Below are positions 1 to 6,750 of a stretch of 8,250 nucleotides of DNA, one piece after another. Source of the DNA: Phil1 sp964546125. Its GTDB lineage: Bacteria; Bacillota; Clostridia; Christensenellales; CAG-138. The DNA lies in the NCBI GenBank assembly GCA_964546125.1, contig CAZJIS010000067.1:1-8250 (forward strand), given 5' to 3'. The stretch's first letter is position 1, and the number at the start of each line of letters is the position of its first letter. A program made the translations under genes and the position numbers. The notes beneath the pieces were generated by a model. The model was not told where the DNA came from and searched no databases. It saw nothing but the letters and a program-made list of their open reading frames with translations.

Positions 1-1100
1 GTGACGGCAGGCGTGCCGATGCGGATGCCGCTTGTGACAAACGGGCTTCGCGTTTCGCTCGGCACGGTGTTTTTGTTGACGGTGATGTTCGCCCGGTCGA
101 GCAGCGCTTCAACTTCCTTGCCCGTGCGCCCGTCCGGCCCGAGATCGGCGAGCATCAAATGGTTGTCCGTGCCGCCGGAAACGAGCTTCACGCCGCGCGC
201 GGACAGCCCGCGGGCCAGCGCCTGCGCGTTGTTCGCCACACGCTGCTGGTATTCTTTGAACGCGGGCTGCAGCGCCTCGTGAAGGCACACGGCCTTGGCG
301 GCGATGATGTGCATGAGCGGGCCGCCCTGCGTGCCGGGGAAAATGGCCTTATCGATCTGCTTGGCAAACGCTTCACGGCACAGGATCATGCCGCCGCGCG
401 GGCCGCGCAGGGTTTTGTGCGTGGTGGTGGTGACAACATCGGCATAGGGCACGGGGTTCATGTGCAGGCCGCCCGCCACGAGGCCGGCAATGTGCGCCAT
501 GTCGACCATAAACAGCGCGCCGACTTCATCGGCAATGGCGCGGAACTTCGCAAAATCGATCGCGCGCGGATAGGCCGACGCGCCCGCGACGATCAGCTTG
601 GGCTTATGCTCCAAAGCGAGCGCACGCACCTGGTCGTAATCGATCTGCTCGTCCTCGGGCCGCACGCCGTAAGGAATGAATTTATAGTACTTGCCGCTCA
701 TGTTCACGGGGCTGCCGTGGGTGAGGTGGCCGCCGTTTGAGAGGCTCATGCCAAGCACCGTGTCCCCGTATTCGAGCAGCGAAAAATACACCGCAAGGTT
801 CGCCTGCGCGCCGGAGTGGGGCTGCACGTTGGCGTGTTCTGCGCCAAAGAGCCTGCAAGCGCGCTCGCGGGCGATGTTTTCGGCGATGTCCACGTATTCA
901 CAGCCGCCGTAATAGCGCTTGCCGGGGTAGCCCTCGGCGTACTTGTTGGTCAGGTGGCTGCCCATCGCGGCCATCACGGCCTCGGAAACGAAGTTTTCGG
1001 ATGCGATCAGCTCTAAATGGTCGCGCTGGCGCTTGAGTTCAAGCTCCATTGCCTCGGCGATTTCGGGGTCCGCCCTGCGGATGAGATCAAACTGGATCAT
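1..1100 (-). CDS. glyA: Serine hydroxymethyltransferase, 3' end cut by the window edge
   Basis: PLP-dependent cytosolic enzyme that interconverts serine plus tetrahydrofolate with glycine plus 5,10-methylene-THF, the main source of one-carbon units. My reverse-strand translation gives 366 codons with family signatures in order: LELIASENFVS near residues 31-41, EGYPGKRYYGG near 56-66, SGAQANLAVY, DMAHIAGLVAGG near 200-211, and TTTTHKTLRGPRGG. The lysine of the last motif is codon 229 (bases 414-416), the same number as the PLP-binding Lys229 of E. coli GlyA. The full protein is usually about 410-420 residues, so roughly 50 C-terminal residues lie outside the window. The ATG at 1098-1100 is chosen because GGAGGG (1106-1111) sits 5 bases upstream and the residues from Met onward match the family N-terminus. 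It has its own promoter and stands behind the terminator of the upstream amidohydrolase operon, so it is probably transcribed alone at its 5' end. Confidence 0.97.
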   Translation of the reverse strand, partial: MIQFDLIRRADPEIAEAMELELKRQRDHLELIASENFVSEAVMAAMGSHLTNKYAEGYPGKRYYGGCEYVDIAENIARERACRLFGAEHANVQPHSGAQANLAVYFSLLEYGDTVLGMSLSNGGHLTHGSPVNMSGKYYKFIPYGVRPEDEQIDYDQVRALALEHKPKLIVAGASAYPRAIDFAKFRAIADEVGALFMVDMAHIAGLVAGGLHMNPVPYADVVTTTTHKTLRGPRGGMILCREAFAKQIDKAIFPGTQGGPLMHIIAAKAVCLHEALQPAFKEYQQRVANNAQALARGLSARGVKLVSGGTDNHLMLADLGPDGRTGKEVEALLDRANITVNKNTVPSETRSPFVTSGIRIGTPAV

Positions 1101-1137
1101 TGCGTCCCTCCGTGTGAATTGATGTGATTCCATGGCC

Positions 1138-1166
1138 ATTATAGTTGACGGGCTCCGTTTTTTCAA
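1138..1166 (-). promoter_or_regulatory. Sigma-A type promoter of glyA
   Basis: On the minus strand, TTGAAA (1161-1166) is followed by exactly 17 bases and a perfect TATAAT (1138-1143). The start of transcription would fall near 1131, giving a leader of about 30 bases before the glyA ATG with the GGAGGG ribosome binding site inside it. No riboswitch fits in so short a leader. A short inverted repeat ACGG-N3-CCGT (1147-1157) lies in the spacer; I do not assign it a role. Confidence 0.85.
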
Positions 1167-1188
1167 CCCGCGGGGGAATATGCGACAT

Positions 1189-1229
1189 AAAAAAACGCGG
1201 AGAAGGAGCCTTTTTAGGCTACGCCCGCG
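1189..1229 (-). terminator. Intrinsic terminator of the peptidase/amidohydrolase operon
   Basis: In the minus-strand RNA, CGCGG (1229-1225) pairs with CCGCG (1200-1196), and inside it AGCCT (1220-1216) pairs with AGGCT (1211-1207) around a four-A loop. A small internal loop separates the two helices. The hairpin is followed at once by seven T (1195-1189). Its 5' arm overlaps the last codons and stop of the amidohydrolase, which is common in compact genomes. The glyA -35 box lies 22 bases further on, so the terminator insulates glyA from the upstream operon. Confidence 0.75.
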
Positions 1230-2586
1230 CGAGGTAGGCGTCCGCCACCCGGTTGGCTTCGCGCGAAAGCTCTTCTTCCTCCACATGCACGAGTTTGCCT
1301 TCGCGCACGATCATCTCTCCGCCGACGAACACGAAATCCGCGCCGCCTTTGATGCCCACCGTGCCCAGGAGGTTCTTCGGGTCGCGGCACGCGCCCGCAA
1401 GCTCGAGCCTGCGGCTGTCGATGAGGAAAAAGTCCGCGCATTTGCCGGCTTCGAGCGAGCCGATGTCGGTGCGCCCCAAAAGCGCCGCGCCGCCCGCGCT
1501 CGCGAGTTTGAGCATATCGTAACCCGAGGGGGCGCGTTCGCCCCAGGAAAGCCTGTGGAGCAGGTAGCCCGCACGGATCTCCTCAAGAAGGTTCGATCCG
1601 TCGTTGCTCGCGCTGCCGTCGACCGCGAGGCCCACCGGCACGCCCGCGCGAAGGAGATCGGGGAGGCGGGCGACGCCCGAGGAGAGCTTCATGTTGGAAA
1701 TCGGGCAGTGGGCGACACCGGTTTTTTCCTTGGCAAGCATCCTAATTTCTTCATCGTTGAAATGGATGCCGTGGGCATACCAAACGTCCGGGCCGACCCA
1801 GCCAAGAGATTCCATATAGGCAAGCGGGCGCATGCCAAAGCGGGCGAGGGTGTAATCGACCTCATCTTTGGTTTCGGCAAGATGCGTGTGCAGCCTTACG
1901 CCCTTTTCCCTTGCAAGCACGGCGCTTTGTTTCATCAGTTCGCCCGACACCGAGAAGGGCGAGCACGGCGCGAGCGCGATCTGCCGCATTGAGCCAAAGG
2001 AGGCGTCGTGGTAGCGCTCGATGAGCCGCAAGCTGTCGGAAAGGATCTCGTCGATCGTCTGCACGACCGTGTCGGGCGGCAGGCCGCCGTCTTTTTTGGA
2101 AAGATCCATGCTGCCGCGCGAGGCCGCCATGCGCATGCCAAGGCTCGACGCCGCCTCGAACTGCGTGTCGATGAGAAGGTCGCCCGCCGCTTGAGGAAAC
2201 ACATAATGGTGATCAAAACAGGTCGTGCAGCCGTTTTTAGCAAGCTCCCCAAGCGCCGCGAGCGAGGAAAAGCGAACGACCTCGCGGTCGAGGTTCTTCC
2301 AAACCTCGTAGAGCGCGCGCAGCCAAGCGAACAGCTCCATGTTCTGCACGGCGGGCAGGTTGCGCGAAAAGAACTGGTAAAGGTGGTGGTGCGTGTTCAC
2401 AAGGCCGGGGTAACAGAGCATGTGCGCGCCGGAAAAAACCGCCGCCCCCGGGGGGGCCTGGAGGTTTTTTCCGATGCGGGCGATAATGCCGTTCTCAATA
2501 AGCATATCGCAGTTTTCATAGAAACTGTTCGCCGCGTCGCACGCGACGAGGGCGCGAAGATCGCGAATGAGAAGCGTTGTCACCAT
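1219..2586 (-). CDS. Amidohydrolase, 8-oxoguanine deaminase type
   Basis: Cytosolic metal-dependent aminohydrolase of the AtzB/TrzA/guanine-deaminase superfamily, best matched to 8-oxoguanine deaminase, which converts 8-oxoguanine to uric acid plus ammonia. Its 455 residues match the usual 440-460. Numbered from ATG at 2586: the HxH metal pair H66/H68 in PGLVNTHHH, a family-typical block near 75-100 (RNLPA, then LYEVWKN), RGSMDLSKKDGGLPPD near 157-171, ALAPCSPFSVS near 204-214, H235 and E238 in HTHLAET, H272 in AHGIH, and D323 in VDGSASND. The start is ATG 2586 or, with better spacing, GTG 2583: AGGAGG (2594-2589) lies 2 bases before the first and 5 before the second, and GTGA gives a 4-base overlap with the stop of the preceding peptidase. 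A TTG at 2601 would place the ribosome binding site inside the gene and is rejected. It is translationally coupled to the peptidase and ends in a terminator. Related families (hydroxydechloroatrazine ethylaminohydrolase, SsnA-like) cannot be fully excluded from motifs. Confidence 0.85.
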   Translation of the reverse strand: MVTTLLIRDLRALVACDAANSFYENCDMLIENGIIARIGKNLQAPPGAAVFSGAHMLCYPGLVNTHHHLYQFFSRNLPAVQNMELFAWLRALYEVWKNLDREVVRFSSLAALGELAKNGCTTCFDHHYVFPQAAGDLLIDTQFEAASSLGMRMAASRGSMDLSKKDGGLPPDTVVQTIDEILSDSLRLIERYHDASFGSMRQIALAPCSPFSVSGELMKQSAVLAREKGVRLHTHLAETKDEVDYTLARFGMRPLAYMESLGWVGPDVWYAHGIHFNDEEIRMLAKEKTGVAHCPISNMKLSSGVARLPDLLRAGVPVGLAVDGSASNDGSNLLEEIRAGYLLHRLSWGERAPSGYDMLKLASAGGAALLGRTDIGSLEAGKCADFFLIDSRRLELAGACRDPKNLLGTVGIKGGADFVFVGGEMIVREGKLVHVEEEELSREANRVADAYLARA

Positions 2587-3797
2587 GGCCTCCTGCCGCA
2601 ATAAAAATGCTTTTTCCAGTATGGGGTACTGTAACTTCGGCGCACCACCTTGCCGTTGCCCGAGGAGGCGTCGATCATCTCGCCGCTGTTGTTGATGACG
2701 ATGCCGACGTGGCCGATCTTTGAGAAATCATCGCTGTAGAAGAAGATGAGGTCGCCCTTTTTGAGGTTGCCTATGCTCGAAATCTTCTCCCAATCCGAAA
2801 CGCTCGAATAGCCCGCGGCGTTGAGGCGGCGGCGGTTGCTGCCCGCCTCTTTAAGGCAGTAGTACACGAGGCCGGAGCAATCGAAGCTGCCGGGGCCCTT
2901 ATTGCCGCGGATATACGGATCGCCGAGCTGGTCCTTGGCGACGGAGATCATCTTCTCGTAATTGGCTTTCGTGCGCGCGACCTTGCGAAGGTTCGGGCTT
3001 TGTTTCGCGTTGTCGCTGTACAGGAGGTTGAACGTTTTCTCGCCGCACATACCGTCCGCCGAGAGTCCGTTTTCAGATTGGAAGGATTTGAGCGCGGCGA
3101 CGGTCGTTTCAAGGTAATTGCCGGTCACGGCGCTCATGTAGCCAAGGTCTTTGAGCTGCTCCTGCAAATCGTGGATGTCATCCCCCTTCATGCCGTAGAG
3201 CAGGCAGTATTTGGGCGCGCTCTCGCCATAAAGCAGCTCCTGCGTATTGAGGCCGGCGATGCCGTCCTCATCGAGTTTAACGCCGAGGTCCATGAACGCC
3301 TTTGTGAAGTTCACCTGCCGCTGGAAGCGCTCGACCGCGCCCTCGGTCGCCGGGCCGAACTTCTGGGTCGGCTCGTCGAGCTCGAGGTAGCCAAGCGCGA
3401 TGAGCCGGCGCTGCAACTCCTCTACCCGCGGGTCTTCCATGCCGCGCTTGAGCGTCGGGTCGGGCGTGGGGGTGGGGGTCGGCGGGGCGCTCGGCGTGGG
3501 GCTCGCACTGGGCGTGGGCGGCGGCGTGATGTCATAAAAGCCGTCCGCCTCATTTCGCGCGCCGGTAAACAACGCCGCGTCCGCGCCGCCCGCTTCCGCC
3601 GCGCCCGCCTTAGCTTTGCCCGAGCCCGCAAGCACGGCGATAAGCACGACGAGCGCGAGGGCGATCCCCGCGGCGGAGCCGCCGAGCATCCAGCGCCTGC
3701 CGGCGTCCGCGCGCCGCCACGCGGCTTGGAATTTCCGCATGCGCAGCAGGGCGTGTTTTGCCGTGCGCCTAAATTTTTTGTGCAAACGAATGGCCAA
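2580..3797 (-). CDS. Membrane-anchored NlpC/P60 cell-wall peptidase with two peptidoglycan-binding repeats
   Basis: Predicted surface endopeptidase that cuts stem peptides of peptidoglycan. The 405 residues show a strongly basic cytoplasmic tail (1-36), one hydrophobic segment (about 37-59) with no obvious cleavage site, a Thr/Pro linker (91-115), two PG_binding_1-like repeats (about 118-190 and 203-260, each with a VEELQRRLIALGYL or IHDLQEQLKDLGYM helix), and an NlpC/P60 domain (about 282-402). In that domain C307 (SFDCSGLVYYC) and H363 (IGHVGIVI) are the catalytic Cys and His. The third catalytic position, often His, appears to be D376 in MIDASSG. The start is TTG at 3797-3795: GGAGG lies 5 bases upstream, and the nearby ATG is out of frame. 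It is the first gene of an operon with the amidohydrolase, whose start overlaps its TGA. The domain assignment is firm; the exact bond cleaved and the biological role (growth, separation or sporulation) cannot be told. Confidence 0.92.
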   Translation of the reverse strand: MAIRLHKKFRRTAKHALLRMRKFQAAWRRADAGRRWMLGGSAAGIALALVVLIAVLAGSGKAKAGAAEAGGADAALFTGARNEADGFYDITPPPTPSASPTPSAPPTPTPTPDPTLKRGMEDPRVEELQRRLIALGYLELDEPTQKFGPATEGAVERFQRQVNFTKAFMDLGVKLDEDGIAGLNTQELLYGESAPKYCLLYGMKGDDIHDLQEQLKDLGYMSAVTGNYLETTVAALKSFQSENGLSADGMCGEKTFNLLYSDNAKQSPNLRKVARTKANYEKMISVAKDQLGDPYIRGNKGPGSFDCSGLVYYCLKEAGSNRRRLNAAGYSSVSDWEKISSIGNLKKGDLIFFYSDDFSKIGHVGIVINNSGEMIDASSGNGKVVRRSYSTPYWKKHFYCGRRPW

Positions 3798-3841
3798 ATC
3801 ATCCTCCGGGAGAGCCGGTTTTTTTCCAAAAGGTATGCTTC

Positions 3842-3870
3842 ATTGTAGCCGCTTGCCGGGCATTTTGCAA
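3842..3870 (-). promoter_or_regulatory. Promoter of the NlpC/P60-amidohydrolase operon
   Basis: On the minus strand, TTGCAA (3865-3870, 4 of 6 to consensus) and TACAAT (3842-3847, 5 of 6) are separated by exactly 17 bases. An AT-rich tract, 3893-3917, lies upstream and could act as an UP element. Transcription would begin near 3835, about 38 bases before the TTG start. The promoter lies between the leuS terminator and the peptidase gene, so this operon is independent of leuS. Confidence 0.75.
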
Positions 3871-3921
3871 TTCTTCCGCCCGTTTCGTCAACGATTATTT
3901 ACAAATATAAGAAGATTGGCA

Positions 3922-3954
3922 TGCAAAAGGGCCCCCGCAAACGGGAACCCTTTG
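3922..3954 (-). terminator. Terminator of leuS
   Basis: A 12-bp stem (3926-3937 with 3942-3953) closes a four-base loop 20 bases after the leuS stop. In the minus-strand RNA two of the pairs are G-U wobbles; in plus-strand RNA the same two positions would be C-A mismatches, so the hairpin is built for minus-strand transcripts. The T-tract after it is short (TTTT, shared with the stem end, then GC), so it is a less typical intrinsic terminator. Confidence 0.75.
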
Positions 3955-3973
3955 ATCTGTTTTGGGCGAGGCG

Positions 3974-6379
3974 TTAGCCCGCCACGATGTTCACAACGTT
4001 TTTCACGACGATGACCTTGCGCACGGTCTTCCCTTCGAGGAAGGGCTTTACTTCGTCGCTGGCGAGCACGAGTTCCTGAATCATTTGGCTGTCCATATCC
4101 GCCGGCACAAGGATGCGCGCGCGCACCTTGCCGTTGATCTGCACGCCAAGCTCGACGACGTCCTCCACAAGGGCCGCCTCATCGTAAGAGGGCCATTGCG
4201 CGCTGCCAAGCGCACCGCCGAGCGCGAGGAGCTCGTTGATCTCCTCGGCGATGTGCGGCGCAAAAGGGGAGAGCAAAATCAGGAGCACGCGCAATTCATC
4301 GCGCGTGATGGAGCCGATGGCATATGCATCATTGACAAAGCTCATCAGCGCGGCGATGGCGGTGTTGAACTTCATGCGCTCGATGTCCTCGCCCACTTTT
4401 TTGATGCAGCCGTGGAGCGAAGCCTTGAGCGCGTCACGCACACCCTCTCCATCGCTGACCATCTCCTGCAACCGCCATACGCGCTCGAGGAAGCGGCGGC
4501 AGCCCTTCGTACCCTGCGTATTCCAGGGGATGGGCTGATCGAACGCGCCCATGAACATGATGTAGAGGCGGAACGAATCCGCGCCGTATTCGCGGATGTA
4601 ATCATCCGGGTTCACGACGTTGCCGCGGGATTTGCTCATTTTATCCCCATTTTCGCCGAGCACCATGCCGTGGCTGGTGCGCTTCATGTAGGGCTCTTTT
4701 GTAGGCACAATGCCGATATCGTAGAGGAACTTGTGCCAGAAGCGGGAATAGAGCAGGTGCAGCGTCGTGTGCTCCATGCCGCCGTTGTACCAATCGACGG
4801 GCGTCCAGTAATCTAGCTTTTCGCGCGCGGCAAGCGCCTCGTGGTTATGCGGGTCGGCATAGCGCAGGAAATACCAGCTCGACCCCGCCCAGTTGGGCAT
4901 GGTGTCGGCTTCGCGCACGGCGGGGCCGCCGCAGCTCGGGCAGGTGGTGTGCAGCCAGTCCTTCGCGCGGGCGAGGCAGGAGCTGCCGTCGTCCGTGGGG
5001 GAAAAGTCCTCGAGCATCGGAAGCTCGAGCGGCAGCTCGCTCTCGGGCAGCGGAACCCAGCCGCAATGCTCGCACTTTACAAGCGGGATCGGCTCGCCCC
5101 AGTATCTTTGCCGCGCAAAGACCCAGTCCCTGAGCTTATAGTTCACCTTGCGCGCGCCGATGCCCTTTTCAACGAGGTAATCGGTGATGGCTTTTTTGGC
5201 TTCGCTCACCTCCATGCCGTCGAGGAAGCCCGAGTTGACGAGTTTGCCGCGCTCGCATTCGGTGTATGCCTGCTTTGTAATGTCGCCGCCGGCGACCACC
5301 TCTACGATGGGGAGGTTGAAGGCTTTGGCGAATTCATAGTCGCGCGCGTCATGCCCCGGCACGGCCATGATGGCGCCCGTTCCGTAGTTCATGAGCACGT
5401 AGTCGGAGATCCAAATGGGGATGTTTTTGCCCGTTACGGGGTTGACCGCCTCGAGGCCTTCCAACGGTACGCCGGTCTTTTCTTTGGCAAGTTCCGTGCG
5501 CTCGAACTCGCTCTTGTGCGCGGCCGCCTCGCGGTAACCGACGACCGCCTCCCAGTTTTTGATGCGCGCGCGGTATTTTTCCACATAGGGGTGCTCCGGG
5601 CTCATCACCATGTAGGTCGCGCCAAAAAGCGTATCCGGGCGCGTGGTGAATACGCGAAGATGATCTTCGGCGTCCGCGAGCGCGAAGCTGACCTCCGCGC
5701 CCTCGCTGCGGCCGATCCAGTTCTTCTGCTGGCTTTTCACGCGTTCGATGTAATCCACCTCGTCGAGGTCGTCGATGAGGCGCTGCGCGTATGCGGTGAT
5801 TTTGAGCATCCACTGGCTGCGCACCATCTGCCTGACTTCGCCGCCGCAGCGCTCGCAATGGCCCTCGACGACTTCCTCGTTGGCAAGCCCCACCTTGCAG
5901 GAGGTGCAGAAGTTGATGGGGATCTCCGCCTTGTAGGCAAGGCCGTGCTCGTAGAGCTTGAGGAAGATCCATTGCGTCCACCGGTAATAAGAGGGATCGG
6001 CGGTGCTGATCTCGCGGTCCCAGTCGAAGGAATAGCCAAGGCGCTTCAGCTGCGTGCGAAAACGCACGGTGTTCTCGGCGGTGACGATGGTGGGGTGGAT
6101 GCCCGTCTTGATCGCGTAGTTCTCCGTGGGGAGGCCAAACGCGTCGTATCCTATGGGGAAGAGCACGTTGAAGCCCTCGAGGCGGCGCTTGCGGCAGATG
6201 ACGTCCATCGCCGTGAACGGCCGGGGGTGGCCGACGTGCAGCCCCTGCGCCGAGGGATAGGGGAATTCGATGAGGCCGTAAAACTTTGGTTTTTCGCTGT
6301 GGTCCTGGGCCGCAAAGCAGTGGGTTTCCGCCCATTTTTGCTGCCATTTGACTTCGATTGCGTCGTGTTCGTATCGCAT
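3974..6379 (-). CDS. leuS: Leucyl-tRNA synthetase
   Basis: Class I aminoacyl-tRNA synthetase that charges tRNA-Leu and hydrolyses mischarged products. Its 801 residues equal the usual bacterial length (about 800-860). Visible landmarks: FPYPSAQGLHVGH with the HIGH-type HVGH at 48-51; a Cys pair set C158/C161 and C175/C178 in the first part of the connective region; the CP1 editing domain with VFTTRPDTLFG (243-253) and GTGAIMAVPGHDARDYEFA (333-351); a second zinc-ribbon-like set C436/C439 and C480/C483; SSWYFLRYADP (500-510); and KMSKS at 580-584, followed by the anticodon-binding and C-terminal domains. No key residue is missing. The ATG at 6377-6379 follows GGAGGG (6384-6389) by 4 bases. It is transcribed alone, under a leucine T-box leader at 6407-6625, and ends with its own hairpin. 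The identification is essentially certain. Confidence 0.98.
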   Translation of the reverse strand: MRYEHDAIEVKWQQKWAETHCFAAQDHSEKPKFYGLIEFPYPSAQGLHVGHPRPFTAMDVICRKRRLEGFNVLFPIGYDAFGLPTENYAIKTGIHPTIVTAENTVRFRTQLKRLGYSFDWDREISTADPSYYRWTQWIFLKLYEHGLAYKAEIPINFCTSCKVGLANEEVVEGHCERCGGEVRQMVRSQWMLKITAYAQRLIDDLDEVDYIERVKSQQKNWIGRSEGAEVSFALADAEDHLRVFTTRPDTLFGATYMVMSPEHPYVEKYRARIKNWEAVVGYREAAAHKSEFERTELAKEKTGVPLEGLEAVNPVTGKNIPIWISDYVLMNYGTGAIMAVPGHDARDYEFAKAFNLPIVEVVAGGDITKQAYTECERGKLVNSGFLDGMEVSEAKKAITDYLVEKGIGARKVNYKLRDWVFARQRYWGEPIPLVKCEHCGWVPLPESELPLELPMLEDFSPTDDGSSCLARAKDWLHTTCPSCGGPAVREADTMPNWAGSSWYFLRYADPHNHEALAAREKLDYWTPVDWYNGGMEHTTLHLLYSRFWHKFLYDIGIVPTKEPYMKRTSHGMVLGENGDKMSKSRGNVVNPDDYIREYGADSFRLYIMFMGAFDQPIPWNTQGTKGCRRFLERVWRLQEMVSDGEGVRDALKASLHGCIKKVGEDIERMKFNTAIAALMSFVNDAYAIGSITRDELRVLLILLSPFAPHIAEEINELLALGGALGSAQWPSYDEAALVEDVVELGVQINGKVRARILVPADMDSQMIQELVLASDEVKPFLEGKTVRKVIVVKNVVNIVAG

Positions 6380-6406
6380 AGTTCCCTCCGCATTTTTTCA
6401 TCTGCT

Positions 6407-6443
6407 AAAAACAAAACCGCCTCCCCATTATAAGGGGAGACGG
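6407..6443 (-). terminator. T-box terminator hairpin of the leuS leader
   Basis: In the minus-strand RNA, CCGTCTCCCC (6443-6434) pairs along 10 bp, with one U-G wobble, to GGGGAGGCGG (6426-6417) around a 7-base AT loop, followed by TTTTGTTTTT (6416-6407). Its 5' arm is shared with the antiterminator, so the two folds exclude each other. It sits 28 bases before the leuS start codon. Confidence 0.95.
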
Positions 6444-6625
6444 AACATGCCGCGGTACCACTCCTGTTGGCGCAAAGCGCCCGCTCGTGCCCCTCTAACG
6501 CAGGGATGCGCCGCGCATTTCCTCGCGGCGGCTCCACGGCGAGCTTCGGCCGCGCCGCCTGCCGCCTCGCACCACCCAGCGGCTCTCTGATAAACGCGCT
6601 TGCCTACTGTTCCGTTTCACAGCCA
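6407..6625 (-). promoter_or_regulatory. T-box riboswitch, leucine specific, controlling leuS
   Basis: The leader RNA senses uncharged tRNA-Leu and then prevents termination ahead of leuS. The T-box sequence AACAGGAGTGGTACCGCGG is at 6468-6450. Upstream, AGTA (6608-6605) and GAA (6547-6545) are the two sides of the specifier-loop S-turn, and GAAG is followed by CTC (6543-6541), a Leu codon read by tRNA-Leu(GAG). CAGAGAGCC and the GGGTGGTGCGAGG apical region match T-box stem I features. In the antiterminator, GGAG (6464-6461) pairs with CTCC (6439-6436), a 7-base bulge UGGUACC follows, and GCGG (6453-6450) pairs with CCGT (6443-6440). The bulge UGGU fits a tRNA ending in A73-CCA, as tRNA-Leu does. 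The competing terminator uses the same CCGTCTCC strand. The 5' end is estimated from the promoter. Confidence 0.95.
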
Positions 6626-6631
6626 TAAAAT

Positions 6632-6660
6632 ATTGTATGTGATGGCGCGCGAAATGTCAA
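6632..6660 (-). promoter_or_regulatory. Promoter of the leuS T-box transcript
   Basis: On the minus strand, a perfect TTGACA (6655-6660) is followed by a 17-base spacer and TACAAT (6632-6637, 5 of 6). Transcription should begin near 6625, just before the first conserved T-box elements. This is close to a consensus promoter, which suits a gene whose control is by attenuation rather than by initiation. Confidence 0.9.
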
Positions 6661-6681
6661 CGCCGGCGGGCGTTTCCGGCG
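6661..6681. repeat. Inverted repeat between divergent promoters
   Basis: CGCCGG (6661-6666) and CCGGCG (6676-6681) are perfect inverted copies separated by 9 bases. They lie directly upstream of the leuS -35 box and just upstream of the putative -35 of the plus-strand operon. It could be an operator, or chance in GC-rich DNA. I see no T-run, so it is not a terminator. Confidence 0.35.
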
Positions 6682-6687
6682 CCGTGG

Positions 6688-6716
6688 TTCAGCTTTTTTA
6701 TCCGGCGTGGTATAAT
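6688..6716 (+). promoter_or_regulatory. Extended -10 promoter of the glycosylase operon
   Basis: A perfect TATAAT (6711-6716) is preceded by TGG (6708-6710), giving an extended -10 element. The -35 candidate TTCAGC (6688-6693) at 17-base spacing is poor (3 of 6), as expected when the extended -10 carries recognition. Transcription would start near 6723, leaving a leader of about 28 bases. It diverges from the leuS promoter, with 27 bases between the two -35 regions. Confidence 0.8.
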
Positions 6717-6750
6717 TTATACCAGCGTGGCAAAGATGGGAGGGAACTCG

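Noticed and set aside
1144..1157. TTGACG on the plus strand and the ACGG/CCGT inverted repeat in the glyA promoter spacer, as a plus-strand promoter or an operator
   Set aside because: No -10 box follows at the right distance and there is no plus-strand gene. The repeat is only four bases per arm.
1132..1992. A 286-codon open frame on the plus strand over the amidohydrolase end and the glyA promoter
   Set aside because: It is antisense to a well-supported enzyme and runs through the terminator and promoter. No domain is seen.
3000..3848. A 282-codon open frame on the plus strand over the NlpC/P60 gene
   Set aside because: It is antisense to clear peptidoglycan-binding and NlpC domains. The Arg/Gly-rich stretch is the reverse complement of the Thr/Pro linker.
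4841..6433. A 530-codon open frame on the plus strand across leuS
   Set aside because: It is antisense to leuS, whose motifs are complete, and its composition (many Ala, Arg, Val, His, Asp) is what a GC-rich gene yields in the opposite strand. It has no recognisable domain.
6541..6546. GCT or GAA read as the T-box specifier (Ala or Glu)
   Set aside because: The spacing after the GAA of the S-turn and before GGAGC puts CTC in the specifier position, and the downstream gene is leuS.
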